Of a DNA stretch of 47,316 bases, positions 25,663 to 34,754 are shown piece after piece. The translations under genes were made by a program, and so were the position numbers. Numbering within the stretch: the first letter of the stretch is position 1; the number at the start of each line of letters is the position of its first letter. Source of the stretch: Segatella oulorum JCM 14966. Lineage in GTDB: Bacteria > Bacteroidota > Bacteroidia > Bacteroidales > Bacteroidaceae. Location: contig NZ_BAJQ01000016.1 of NCBI RefSeq assembly GCF_000613785.1, forward strand, positions 1 to 47,316. The letters are read 5' to 3'. The notes under the pieces were generated by a model. That model was given only the letters and a program-made list of their open reading frames with translations. It did not search any database and was not told the DNA's origin.

Positions 25663-26753
25663 CTATTGAAGAGTTAACACAACATATTCTGACTGCGTAC
25701 CGATGCGGAATTTCCCGCCCCAAATGCCTATACCACTCGACACATAATAGTGCGTTTCGCGCTTTGTCAGCCTTCCATAAGCCTTTTCGTAGATGGCACT
25801 TTCAATCCAATTGATGGGCCACACCTGCCCATTGTGCGTGTGTCCGCTGAATTGAAAGTCCACATGCTGGCGCTCAGCAGCCTCCAAATGATAGGGTTGA
25901 TGGTCGAGCAGAATGGTGTACTGCGTGCCATCACTGTTTTCATCATCTCGTTTAAGGGCTTGCGATGCGTGTTTGTGCGGTCGTCCCGGCCCACTATCGT
26001 AATGCCTTTTCCGATAGCTACGGCCGTGTCGCGCAGCAAATGGATGCCCGCCTCGCGATAAAACCGTTCGCTGTTTTCCTCGCCCGCATAGTAATCATGG
26101 TTGCCCAAGCAGGCATAAACGGGCGCATTGAGGCGTCGAAATTCGGCCGCCATATCCGCTTTGAGCAACGGTTGAATGCTGAAATCGACAATATCACCCG
26201 CAATGAGTACCGCATCGGGATGCTCGGCATTGATGAAATCCACCCATTTGGCCAAGTCGTGGCGCGTGTTGTGATAGCCCAAGTGCATATCGCTCAACAG
26301 CACAAATTTGCTGGGTTGGGGGAGCGGCTTGCGTGACCGGAGGGCAATCTCCACGCGCACCTTGTGGTAATAGTGCACATAACCGTAGGTGAAAAGGGCG
26401 CCGATGAAACCGAAAACGAAGAGCGTTCCCGGCACACTGTGACGTAAAAATGTTGAAGGAACAAGGCCGATGAGCCGCCCTAAGTCTAACGCAAGGAAGA
26501 GCATCACAAGATAAAGTAGGATGAAGATGGACGAACCTCCAACCTCGTAGAACACGCGTGCCAGAGGAAGAGAGAAACGATCTAAGCCCACGATGAAATT
26601 GAAAAAGAAGCACATGAGCGTAGCCAACAATAGTCCCAATACCACCATTTTATAGGCGTTGTCCGTCGGAAGAAGTAGCCACATGCGCCGACCTACATAG
26701 CCGCAACCGACAAGCATGAGCAGCAAGACAATAGAAATCAAAACAGTTTTCAT
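25663..26753 (-). pseudogene. Membrane-anchored metallophosphoesterase (YkuE type), frameshifted
   Basis: From ATG 26753 the protein has four hydrophobic segments in the first ~140 residues. The calcineurin-like core follows: LLSDMHLGYH, AGDIVDF, CLGNHDYYAG and TIVGRDDR. The frame is then lost. The next frame continues RDDENSDGTQYTILLDHQPY, then QFSGHTHNGQVWPIN and the normal end GIGIWGGKFRIGTQSEYVVL. One extra A at the T3 run 25951-25953 (coding AAAC to AAAAC) would give a single 363-aa protein with all metal ligands. YkuE-like enzymes hydrolyse phosphodiesters at the membrane, in some species lipid substrates. The -7 box at 26758-26765 lies 4 nt before the ATG. Confidence 0.75.
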
Positions 26754-26757
26754 GGTG

Positions 26758-26765
26758 CAAAGGTA
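26758..26765 (-). promoter_or_regulatory. -7 box directly at the metallophosphoesterase start
   Basis: TACCTTTG on the minus strand, followed by CACC and ATG 26753. The spacing equals that at the MATE gene (box, 4 nt, ATG), which predicts a nearly leaderless mRNA. No clear TTTG -33 element was found. Confidence 0.45.
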
Positions 26766-26905
26766 GCAAGAAAGTGGTAATCGGCGAAATGAAGCGCAGC
26801 AAGAGCGCTCGCTATGGTGGGCAGAAACCAGAAGGAAACCCTTTATTTGCGTGCAACTGAGGTGAGTCATGAGAACAGGATGTTAGTTTTTTTAACGCGA
26901 AAGAT

Positions 26906-26937
26906 TTTGTTTGTGTGATGAAAGTTCTTTACCTTTG
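26906..26937 (+). promoter_or_regulatory. Strong Bacteroides-type promoter of the outer-membrane barrel gene
   Basis: TTTG at 26906-26909 and TACCTTTG at 26930-26937 are separated by 20 nt, a close match to the Bacteroidetes consensus. The predicted leader before ATG 26980 is about 35 nt and AT-rich, which suits high expression of an outer-membrane protein. Confidence 0.7.
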
Positions 26938-26979
26938 CCCTCGATTTAATTACATTTTTAGGATAAAAAATAAGAGAGT

Positions 26980-27507
26980 ATGAAAAAGATTTTAATGACA
27001 ATGGTTGCAGCTTTAGGCTTGGCCATTAGTGCAAACGCACAAGTTTATGTTGGTGGTGGTTTCGCAGTTCAGGGACACGACAATGGTAATGATACTTATA
27101 CCACTTATAAATTCCTCCCTGAAGTAGGTTATAACCTCAATGACAACTGGGCTGTAGGTACGGTTTTCGGTTGGCAGGGTGCTACCAAGAATGGGAGAAA
27201 GGCTTTTGAGGTTAGTCCTTATGCTCGTTTTACTCCTGTCCACACCAAGTTCATCAACTTGTTTGTTGACGGTGGTTTCGGCTACGAACATGAATATGGT
27301 AATAACAGAGCCGGCGTGGATAATTGGTCTGCAGGCGTGCGTCCTGGTGTAGCTGTGAACTTGAACGAGCGTCTTTCGTTTGTTTCTCACGTAGGTTTCT
27401 TGGGTTGGAGCCAAAGCAAAGTTAGCGGCGCTACGAATAAGACTAGCGAATATGGTTTGAATCTTGATGGCAACGACATCAGCTTCAGCCTTTATTACAA
27501 TTTCTAA
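26980..27507 (+). CDS. Outer-membrane beta-barrel protein
   Basis: A 175-aa protein with a clear signal peptide (MKKILMTMVAALGLAISANA, then QVYVGGG). The rest alternates polar and aromatic residues in short strands (VYVGGGFAVQ, FEVSPYARFTP, FVDGGFGYEHEYG, GLNLDGNDISFSLYYNF) and ends in an aromatic residue, the C-terminal Phe typical of outer-membrane barrels. It fits the OMP_b-brl family of about eight strands. It is a single gene with its own promoter and a terminator at 27539-27578. The specific function of such small barrels is not known; adhesion, stability or transport roles are possible. Confidence 0.82.
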   Translation: MKKILMTMVAALGLAISANAQVYVGGGFAVQGHDNGNDTYTTYKFLPEVGYNLNDNWAVGTVFGWQGATKNGRKAFEVSPYARFTPVHTKFINLFVDGGFGYEHEYGNNRAGVDNWSAGVRPGVAVNLNERLSFVSHVGFLGWSQSKVSGATNKTSEYGLNLDGNDISFSLYYNF

Positions 27508-27538
27508 AGAGGGTTTTAATTAATCATTTATAGCAACG

Positions 27539-27578
27539 AAAGCGGATGCATCATGAGGTGCATCCGCTTTATTGTTTG
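27539..27578 (+). terminator. Rho-independent terminator after the barrel gene
   Basis: AAAGCGGATGCA (27539-27550) and TGCATCCGCTTT (27559-27570) form a 12-bp perfect stem with an 8-nt loop, followed by the T-rich tail ATTGTTTGTT. The A-rich left side lets it also work for the convergent lipoprotein gene. Confidence 0.75.
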
Positions 27579-27621
27579 TTCATCTTGAACCTTTTGGCAC
27601 AGAAACCAAGGGTACATGCCC

Positions 27622-28239
27622 TTATAGTATGCGCTGACCTTTTAAAATGATGGGGAAATCTTTCTCGTTTTTGTTGTTATTATCGTTGTCAACTTGAATG
27701 CCAGTGAAGATTAATTGCGCTATCACCGTACCGTTATCGAGGCGCTTACCATAGGAATAGTTGGTGAATTGTTGCGCAAAGAATTTCACTTTGTGGCTTG
27801 CACCGCTCAATAGGATGGGCTGTTCGGTGGGTTTAGGACCTGCAAAGAACATCTTGTACTGCGGTTTGGTGAAGAGCACTTTGCATTTAAGCGTCATGGG
27901 TGCCGAGGCATTGATGGCTGTTTTCAGCGCAGCATCGCTCACAAAGGTTGTCAATGCTTGTGGAGGAACGTTATAGATCTCCATCGTTGAGTCGTTGATG
28001 ATGCGCCAATGCGAGACAATACTGTCGCTCTCAAACTTGCCGTCACGGTCTGTTCCTTTCGGGAAATAGAGTTTCCCTGCATAATTCCCTTTCATCGTGA
28101 GGAACGTTTGATAGCGTTCGGCGGGTGTTCCAAACCAATCTTCCTCACTGTTGTTGTTGCCATTGAGGCATGAACTGAGCGCCATGCTTGCCACAGCTAA
28201 GCAGGCCACGACCCACATCTTTGTCTTTAATCGTTTCAT
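27622..28239 (-). CDS. Lipoprotein, DUF4840-like
   Basis: A 205-aa lipoprotein. The signal MKRLKTKMWVVACLAVASMA ends in the lipobox ALSSC (Cys 24), followed by Asn-rich residues. The mature part contains RYQTFLTMKGNYAGKLYFPK, the opening pattern I associate with DUF4840 lipoproteins of Bacteroides and Prevotella, and ends in PIILKGQRIL. The function is unknown; the cell location is the periplasmic or outer-membrane surface. A -7 box TATATTTG lies at 28297-28290 upstream. The DUF number is from memory and should be confirmed. Confidence 0.7.
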   Translation of the reverse strand: MKRLKTKMWVVACLAVASMALSSCLNGNNNSEEDWFGTPAERYQTFLTMKGNYAGKLYFPKGTDRDGKFESDSIVSHWRIINDSTMEIYNVPPQALTTFVSDAALKTAINASAPMTLKCKVLFTKPQYKMFFAGPKPTEQPILLSGASHKVKFFAQQFTNYSYGKRLDNGTVIAQLIFTGIQVDNDNNNKNEKDFPIILKGQRIL

Positions 28240-28289
28240 TTTGTTGAAATTTTAAAGGTTAAATTATTCTTTTTTCTATTTATTGGTGG

Positions 28290-28297
28290 CAAATATA
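28290..28297 (-). promoter_or_regulatory. -7 box upstream of the DUF4840-like lipoprotein
   Basis: TATATTTG on the minus strand, 50 nt before ATG 28239. No TTTG is seen at the -33 position, only TTGCG near 28309, so this is a moderate call. Confidence 0.4.
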
Positions 28298-28515
28298 CGA
28301 TTTATTGCGCAATTCCGCGATGGAAATATGTTAAAATTTAATCGTTAAGTGTGAGCTGCTTCACTCAAGCGCCGCATGCCAATGGGATGAGCGATGCGCT
28401 TGAAAAAAACTTAAAAAGCATGCTGCTTTGTTTGCTCCTTGCCGAACATCGCCTAACTTTGTGCTTGCATCTAAAGGGATGCTGGGCATGATTAAGGTTT
28501 TTAAAATGAATAACA

Positions 28516-28965
28516 ATGGACATTCCTTCTATCATTTTACTGGTGATGATTGTCGCTGTCGTGGCGATGCTTCTCATGGTTTATCGCAAACAAAGGCTGC
28601 ACCATGTAGCGACGCATGCTGCTGAGGCGACTTGTACCGATGAAGATTGCTATTTGCAGGCGATGCAACGCGACTATGGTATGCCCGATGAAGTGGTGAG
28701 TGTGCACACGTTTGGCAGTCCCACCTATGATGCACCCCTGCTCTTCTATGCCGACTTTGTGGTGTTAAAGGGGCGGAAGTTCGAGGCGCAGGATATTGCC
28801 GAAGTGACGTTTAACAACCGTTCAAACCCCTATACCACCAACGATTATCAGGTAGTTGTTGCGCTTACCGACGGCGAGCATTTGTCAATAGCTATAGGCA
28901 ATGACATTGATAAAGCCAAATATGTGGTGCAGCAGCTCAACAATTTCCTTTTGGTTCATCGGTAG
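28516..28965 (+). CDS. Small membrane-anchored protein of unknown function
   Basis: A 149-aa protein with one N-terminal helix (MDIPSIILLVMIVAVVAMLLMVY) followed by a basic stretch (RKQRLHH), so the soluble part is probably cytoplasmic. The C-terminal 100 residues look like a small alpha/beta domain: PLLFYADFVVLKGRKFEAQD, then YQVVVALTDGEHLSIAIGND. No family is recognised. It is a single gene, divergent from the lipoprotein and convergent with cydB, with a shared bidirectional terminator at 29008-29045. Confidence 0.65.
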   Translation: MDIPSIILLVMIVAVVAMLLMVYRKQRLHHVATHAAEATCTDEDCYLQAMQRDYGMPDEVVSVHTFGSPTYDAPLLFYADFVVLKGRKFEAQDIAEVTFNNRSNPYTTNDYQVVVALTDGEHLSIAIGNDIDKAKYVVQQLNNFLLVHR

Positions 28966-29007
28966 TAGGTTTGCAGCGCACATGGAGTTTAGGCTGTTAC
29001 GGCGCAG

Positions 29008-29045
29008 AAAAAGTGGTAGATGCAACGAAGCATCTACCACTTTTT
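29008..29045. terminator. Bidirectional terminator between the 149-aa gene and cydB
   Basis: AAAAAGTGGTAGATGC (29008-29023) and GCATCTACCACTTTTT (29030-29045) are a 16-bp perfect inverted repeat with a 6-nt loop. A-run and T-run ends on both strands suit termination of both the plus-strand gene and the minus-strand cyd operon. Confidence 0.85.
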
Positions 29046-29065
29046 TGTGTAAATGAGCATATAGA

Positions 29066-30208
29066 CTAATACGCCTCGTCGTTTTCAATCTCTTCCTGTG
29101 TGATGGCTTTGCGGTCGATGGCGCGCCATGCCAAGAAGATATAGGCCAGCACGAAGGGAATAAGCAGCGAAACCACCGACATAGTCTTGAGCGTAAACAG
29201 GCTGCTACAGCTGTTGGCGATGGTCAATGAGCTTTGCAAATTAGCCGTTGAAGGGTAGTAAGCCGTGTTGTTCCAGCCTGCACAAAGCAGCAATCCCAAT
29301 ACTACGAGCACCACACCAATGCCTGCCGGCCAAATGCCGCGCATATAAGTGGGACGCAACAACGTGCGACCCACGGCAAAAAGCAGCAGCACCACACCGA
29401 TGAGGATGATGAGTGTGACATACCACATATCGAGCAAATTGTGCAGATATTTCATGGGTTCCATGAAAATCACACCTGTTTCGGGCTGATAGGCATAACC
29501 CTCTTTGAGCAAGGTGCGCACCAAAAAGGCCAAGAACAGCACCAAGAACGGAACAACATTGTACAGTAATTGGCGATGTGCACGCTCGTTGATGGCTTTG
29601 TTATCTACATTGTTGATGATGTAGAACAAGCCCAAAATGCGCGCCAAGAAGAACACCGCCAAACCAAAAATGAGATTCCAAGGGTCGAGTAAAGCGTCTA
29701 AACCATGACTCGCATTCGCCCATTTGCTGATGACGGGTTGCATGAAATTAGTGAGGTTTTGCTTGTCAACCAAGAAGTTACTTCCATCGAAAAATGTAGC
29801 CACAGCGCCGCCTAAGAGCAACGGACCTACGAGCCCATTGATGATTAAAAACCATTGAAAGGTGCGGGTGCCGAGCAGGTTGCCCAACTTGTTTTGGAAC
29901 TCATAGCTCACCGCTTGCAGCACAAACGTGAAGAGAATGGTCATCCAAAGCCAGTAGGCTCCACCGAAACTTGTGCTATAAAACAGTGGAAACGAGGCAA
30001 AGAAAGCACCGCCAAAAGTAACCAAAGTGGTGAAGGTGAACTCCCATTTCCTGCCCGTTGAATTCACTACCATGCGACGCTCTTCGGGCGTGTGGCCTAA
30101 GCTAAAGATGAGCGAATTGGCACCTTGCACAAACATGAGAAACACCAACAGGGCGCCCAACAACGAAACTAAAAACCACCAATAGTGCTGAAAGAAAGAA
30201 TAACTCAT
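29066..30208 (-). CDS. cydB: Cytochrome bd ubiquinol/menaquinol oxidase subunit II
   Basis: A 380-aa integral membrane protein with about nine hydrophobic segments. It begins MSYSFFQHYWWFLVSLLGAL and includes FVQGANSL near residue 26, a position where E. coli CydB reads DGFD-like sequence; the Bacteroidetes form differs as here. It pairs with CydA to reduce O2 to water at high affinity in the cytoplasmic membrane. Its ATG overlaps the cydA stop by 4 nt (30205-30208). The C-terminus ends EEIENDEAY. In an anaerobe this enzyme is known to remove trace oxygen. Confidence 0.92.
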   Translation of the reverse strand: MSYSFFQHYWWFLVSLLGALLVFLMFVQGANSLIFSLGHTPEERRMVVNSTGRKWEFTFTTLVTFGGAFFASFPLFYSTSFGGAYWLWMTILFTFVLQAVSYEFQNKLGNLLGTRTFQWFLIINGLVGPLLLGGAVATFFDGSNFLVDKQNLTNFMQPVISKWANASHGLDALLDPWNLIFGLAVFFLARILGLFYIINNVDNKAINERAHRQLLYNVVPFLVLFLAFLVRTLLKEGYAYQPETGVIFMEPMKYLHNLLDMWYVTLIILIGVVLLLFAVGRTLLRPTYMRGIWPAGIGVVLVVLGLLLCAGWNNTAYYPSTANLQSSLTIANSCSSLFTLKTMSVVSLLIPFVLAYIFLAWRAIDRKAITQEEIENDEAY

Positions 30209-31755
30209 ACACTTGGGGCCTCCATCCCCTTTTTGATTTGTTTAAACAGAATGTTGATTTCCACGGCTAACATCGTGGTGAAGAGCGCGAGGAACAAGAA
30301 GAAGGTGATGATAATGCTACCCGAATTGAGGTCGCTCACTGCTGCCCACGTGGGCAATAGGTCCTGAATGGTCCAGGGTTGACGCCCCATTTCGGCTACA
30401 ATCCAGCCCGACTCAGTGGCAATATAGGCCAAGGGAACCAAGGCAATGCCTGCGCGACAGAGCCAGCGCCACTTATCATCGGCAATGTTTTTGTGCCAGG
30501 TGATGTGGCCAGCAAACAAGAAATAGAGGATGAAGAGCATGCCTAATCCCACCATGATGCGGAATGCCCAGAAGTTAATGGGGATGTTGGGCACCACTTG
30601 ATCGGGCGACTTTACATAGCCATAACCAAAATATTTCATGTCGTCGCGCAAGGTTTGTTTCACCTCGGGCGTCCGTTTTCCTGCACGATATTGCTGCAAA
30701 GCGACGATAGCACGACGCCCACGTGCCATCTTTTCGGCTACAGACGGCTCTTTTGTGCCATCGTTTTTGGTGTAGCCTGCAAGAATATTTTGCACGCCGG
30801 GCACATAACCTTCGAAGCTGTTCGTAGCCAAAACCGAGAGCGCATAGGGCGCACCTATCTTAAAAGGTGGTTCCTGTTGGTGCAGATAGTCGGGTTGTTG
30901 GAAGGGCGAAACGCCGGCAACCAACGACAGGCTTTGCGCCTTTCCGCCTTGGTAGAGGGCTTCCATTGCGGCTAATTTCATGGGCTGTGTCTGCGCCACT
31001 TGGTAGGCAGAGTCGTGGCCTGTGGCTGCTGCTAAGAGCGAAGCCGCTAAACCTACAATGGTAGCCACCTTCAAACTGTTTACGGCCAGCAGCTGCTCTC
31101 TGCGTTTGAGCAGATACCATGAGCAGACACCTACTACGAAAACGGCACCGATAATCCATGAGGAAGTCACCGTGTGGCAGAACTTTCCAACGGCAAATGG
31201 AGACAAAGCCACGTCGAAAAATGAATTCATTTCAAAGCGCATGGTGTCGGGATTGAACGTTTGTCCCACAGGATACTGCATCCATGCGTTGGCTACTAAG
31301 ATCCACCAAGCCGAGAGTGTGGCACCAATTCCTGTCAACCAGGTAGAAGCCAAGTGGAAACCCGGCGACACTTTCTTCCATCCAAAGAACATCACGGCTA
31401 CGAAAGTCGACTCCATAAAGAAAGCTAATATCCCTTCGATGGCTAAAGGTGCGCCGAAGATGTCGCCCACAAACCACGAGTAGTTGCTCCAGTTTGTGCC
31501 AAATTCAAACTCTAAGATAATGCCTGTTGCTACGCCCATAGCAAAGTTTACGCCAAAAAGTTTTTGCCAAAACTTTGCCGCATCTTTCCAAAAGCGCTTG
31601 CGGGTGCGATAGTAACAGGTTTCAACAATTCCCATAATCAGTGCTAAGCCCAACGTCAGGGGCACAAACAACCAGTGATAAATCGCTGTGAGCGCAAATT
31701 GTCCACGCGACCAATCAATGGTTGAAGCGCTGATGTCTAATAATTGATACATCAT
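30205..31755 (-). CDS. cydA: Cytochrome bd ubiquinol/menaquinol oxidase subunit I
   Basis: A 516-aa membrane protein. FALTAIYHWLFVPLTLGLAL (about 20-39) carries the heme b595 ligand His 27. SPFAVGKFCHTVTSSWIIGA holds the second conserved His, and the conserved GRQPWTIQDLLPT motif lies near the C-terminus. The loop between helices 6 and 7 holds the quinol site. Bacteroidetes have menaquinone, so menaquinol is the likely donor. The operon order is DUF4492 gene, cydA, cydB. The double Met start leaves one residue uncertain. Confidence 0.94.
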   Translation of the reverse strand: MMYQLLDISASTIDWSRGQFALTAIYHWLFVPLTLGLALIMGIVETCYYRTRKRFWKDAAKFWQKLFGVNFAMGVATGIILEFEFGTNWSNYSWFVGDIFGAPLAIEGILAFFMESTFVAVMFFGWKKVSPGFHLASTWLTGIGATLSAWWILVANAWMQYPVGQTFNPDTMRFEMNSFFDVALSPFAVGKFCHTVTSSWIIGAVFVVGVCSWYLLKRREQLLAVNSLKVATIVGLAASLLAAATGHDSAYQVAQTQPMKLAAMEALYQGGKAQSLSLVAGVSPFQQPDYLHQQEPPFKIGAPYALSVLATNSFEGYVPGVQNILAGYTKNDGTKEPSVAEKMARGRRAIVALQQYRAGKRTPEVKQTLRDDMKYFGYGYVKSPDQVVPNIPINFWAFRIMVGLGMLFILYFLFAGHITWHKNIADDKWRWLCRAGIALVPLAYIATESGWIVAEMGRQPWTIQDLLPTWAAVSDLNSGSIIITFFLFLALFTTMLAVEINILFKQIKKGMEAPSV

Positions 31756-31848
31756 TGTAATATAATTTTAAATCATTAATTGTTAGCTTTTTGTAAATGT
31801 CATGCTGCTTTGCATGGCGTTCTTCCGTGTCCATTCTCTCTGCCTGTC

Positions 31849-32073
31849 TCATTTCGGCATGCGTTGCTTGAGCTGCTCATTGACAAACGTTGCCTCGCCG
31901 CCATGCTGTGTTTTGCTCTTAATATAATTAGGAAAGAAAAATACTTTCAACACAGCAAACATGATAAACAGTTTGATGAGAATAATCAGCCACAGCGTTT
32001 TTCCCAATGTCATTTGGCGAAAACCGTCGTAGTAGAGATAGAATGCCTTTTTAAAAAAATGAGTCCTGTACAT
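31849..32073 (-). CDS. DUF4492 small membrane protein of the cytochrome bd operon
   Basis: A 74-aa protein with the sequence FYLYYDGFRQMTLGKTLWLI, then ILIKLFIMFAVLKVFFFPNY, which I recognise as the DUF4492 pattern, a single-helix protein found directly upstream of cydA in Bacteroidetes and Campylobacterota. It has one membrane helix (about 26-49). It is probably an accessory subunit or assembly factor of the oxidase, by analogy with CydX/CydS, but this is not proven. It lies 93 nt upstream of cydA on the same strand. No clear promoter box was found before it. Confidence 0.82.
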   Translation of the reverse strand: MYRTHFFKKAFYLYYDGFRQMTLGKTLWLIILIKLFIMFAVLKVFFFPNYIKSKTQHGGEATFVNEQLKQRMPK

Positions 32074-32250
32074 GTTCGCACGATAGGTTTTGGGCGATAA
32101 AATTATAAAATTATTTTTTATATTGTTCTTTTTTGCTCAAAAATGCGTGGAAAAAGAGGATAAAAAGCGTTGCAGCCGATAAAAAGTTGGTTATTTAGAA
32201 GAAAATAAATAATTTTGTAGCACTTGATGACGCAAAATAGAATTCCAAAT

Positions 32251-33123
32251 ATGAAAAAGAAATTTTTAATTCCCCTACTTGTGATAGGACTGCTTCTTGC
32301 GGCAGGAATTGTTTATCTTGCCGTGAATTTGCACCAACAGAAGCAGGCGAATGAAGCCATGCAAGAGTTGGCTGAACTCGATAAAAAGGAAATGGAAAAT
32401 GAGTATCAGCAGTTTGCCAATCAGTATAGCGAGATGAAAACGCAGATCAGCAACGACTCTATCGTGGCACAACTCTCGGCCGAGCAGGAACGAACACAGC
32501 GGCTTTTGGCCGAATTGAGACGTGTGAAAACCACCGATGCAGCCGAGATTGCACGCCTTAAACGCGAATTGGCTACGGTGAGAAAGGTGCTGAGAAGTTA
32601 TGTTATGGAGATTGATTCGCTCAATCGGTTGAACCAAAACCTCACTGCCGAGAATACGCAAATCAAAGGACAATATGCCGAGGCAACGCGCCAAATCGAG
32701 GGACTGAATAGCGAAAAGGCTTCACTATCCGAGAAAGTGGCGATTGCTGCGCAGCTCGATGCCACGGGAATTAATCTTGTTGCCAAGAACAAAAAGGGCA
32801 AGACTACGAACAGCATTCAAAAGTGTACGGCCTTGCAATTAAACTTCACCATCACGAAAAATGTGACAGCGGGCAACGGAAATAAGGTTGTTTATGTGCG
32901 CATCACGTCGCCATCGGGCAATCTTTTGGGGGGCGGAAGCAGTTTTAATTATGAAAACAAGACATTGCAAAGCTCTATGCAAAAGACAATAGAATATGGT
33001 GGACAAGAGACACCTGTCACCCTTTTTTGGAATGTCACGCAGACCTTAATGGAAGGAACTTACAACGTGAGTATCTTTGCTGATGGCAACATGATTGGTT
33101 CAAAGAGTTTCACCTTTAAATAA
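32251..33123 (+). CDS. Membrane-anchored coiled-coil protein with a C-terminal beta domain
   Basis: A 290-aa protein. ATG 32251 is chosen because the residues before MKKKFLIPLLVIGLLLAAG are not conserved-looking. One helix (about 4-25) is followed by a long coiled coil (about 30-170, heptads such as LAELRRVKTTDAAEIARLKR). A beta-rich region of about 110 residues follows: CTALQLNFTITKNVTAGNGN, VYVRITSPSGNLL, TLFWNVTQTLMEGTYNVSIF. The overall form is known in Bacteroidetes as an uncharacterised conserved protein. The soluble part is probably periplasmic. A weak -7 box TAATTTTG lies at 32210-32217. The TolC gene follows after 106 nt. Confidence 0.7.
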   Translation: MKKKFLIPLLVIGLLLAAGIVYLAVNLHQQKQANEAMQELAELDKKEMENEYQQFANQYSEMKTQISNDSIVAQLSAEQERTQRLLAELRRVKTTDAAEIARLKRELATVRKVLRSYVMEIDSLNRLNQNLTAENTQIKGQYAEATRQIEGLNSEKASLSEKVAIAAQLDATGINLVAKNKKGKTTNSIQKCTALQLNFTITKNVTAGNGNKVVYVRITSPSGNLLGGGSSFNYENKTLQSSMQKTIEYGGQETPVTLFWNVTQTLMEGTYNVSIFADGNMIGSKSFTFK

Positions 33124-33229
33124 ATGGCGTGGCAAAGTGTACCGTTTTCAATAGGAAAAAGGTGGAGATTGGGTGGCAATTCATGACAGATTGCGAAGAA
33201 AAGTGGTAGGAATTAAAAATATCCGCACG

Positions 33230-34728
33230 ATGAAAAAAATGGTTTCGGTTTTGCTTTTGTGGGGAACACTGCTCCCTGTCGCGGCGCAACAGCCTTTGAG
33301 TTTAGACAGCTGCAGGGCACTGGCACTCCGCAATAACAAGCAGATTAACGCCGCAAAATTTAAGCAAGAAATAGCCTTGCAGCTGCGAAAGGCAGCCAAG
33401 ACGAAATATCTGCCCAAGGTAGATGTTGTGGGTGGCTATCAATATTTTAGTGAAAGCGTTTCGTTATTGAGCAAAGATCAAAAGGATGCGCTCAACCATT
33501 TGGGTACAGGAGTTACTGCTGCTGCCGGCGGAAACCTGTCGAGTTTGCTCACCAACATGGTGGCTCATGGGGTTATTTCGCCCTCAGTTGCAGGCCAAAT
33601 CAGTAGTGTTTTCAGTCAAGTCAGCGGTCCCATGGCGGGCATGGGCAATCAAGTGGGGCAGAATATTGTCAACAGTCTTGAGACCAACACCCATCACATG
33701 TGGGGTGGGGCGGTTGTAGTGCGGCAACCTATTTATATGGGTGGAGCCATCACGGCGCTCAATCGCATGGCCGAACTCAATGAGCGTGTGGCCGAGAACG
33801 ATGCAAATGCCAAGCGCCAGGCGACGCTTTATAATGTAGACCAGGCCTATTGGATGGTTGTTTCGTTGAAACAGAAACAGCAATTAGCCAACAGCTATTT
33901 GGCCTTGGTGCAGAAGTTGTCGGGCGATGTGCAGAAAATGTTTCAAGAAGGTGTCGCCACAAAGGCCGACGGATTGAAGGTGGATGTGCGTGTGAATGAG
34001 GCTGAAATGCAAGTGACGCAGGTGAAGATGGATTGGTTTTGGCCAAGATGTTGCTCTGTCAGCTTTGCGGTTTGCCTTTAGAGGAGCGTGTGTCGTTGGT
34101 TGATGAACAGCCATTGCAACGTGTGCTCAACCTCGATGCACAGTCACAAGCTGTGGCCGACAAGGGTTTAGCCAATGAAAATCGTCCCGAGTTGCGCATG
34201 CTTCAAAATATGGTTGACCTCACAAGGCAAGGCGAGCGCTTGGTGCGTGCCATCTATTTACCGCATGTTTTGCTCACCGGAGGCTATTTTGCCAGCAACC
34301 CTAATGTGTTTAACGGTTTCGAACGTAAGTTGGCCGGCACGTGGAATGTGGGCGTATTGGTGCAGGTTCCCGTGTGGAACTGGTTTGAAGGTGCTTATAA
34401 AGTGCGGGCAGCCAAGGCGGCAACGAGCTTTGCACAGATGGAACTGAGCGATGCACAAGAGAAGATAAGCCTGCAAATTTCACAATGCCAATTCAAGGTG
34501 AAAGAGGCGCATAAGCGGCTTGTTATGGCGCGAAAGAACATCCATAGTGCCGAAGAAAACCTCAGATGTGCAACGCTCGGCTTTAAAGAAGGCGTCATAG
34601 AGTCGACCGATGTGCTGGCAGCTCAAGCGGCATGGCAGCAAGCAAAGAGTCAGGAAATAGATGCCGAAGTGGAGGTGAGACTCTCACAAGTGAATTTACA
34701 AAAGGCATTAGGCGTGCTTGAATATTAA
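33230..34728 (+). pseudogene. TolC-family outer-membrane efflux protein, frameshifted
   Basis: From ATG 33230 there is a signal peptide (MKKMVSVLLLWGTLLPVAAQ) and the first half of a TolC-type protein (LDSCRALALRNNKQINAAKF, then YLPKVDVVGGYQYF). The frame breaks near 34027: one more G (AAGAT to AAGGAT) would join EMQVTQVK to DGLVLAKMLLCQLC. The rest is then open to 34728, with IYLPHVLLTGGYFASNP and the C-terminal SQVNLQKALGVLEY. Restored length is 499 residues, normal for the family. It would form the outer-membrane channel of the export system encoded just downstream. Real inactivation or sequencing error cannot be told apart here. Confidence 0.78.
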
Positions 34729-34754
34729 CCCATAAACTCATCAAACAGATTATC

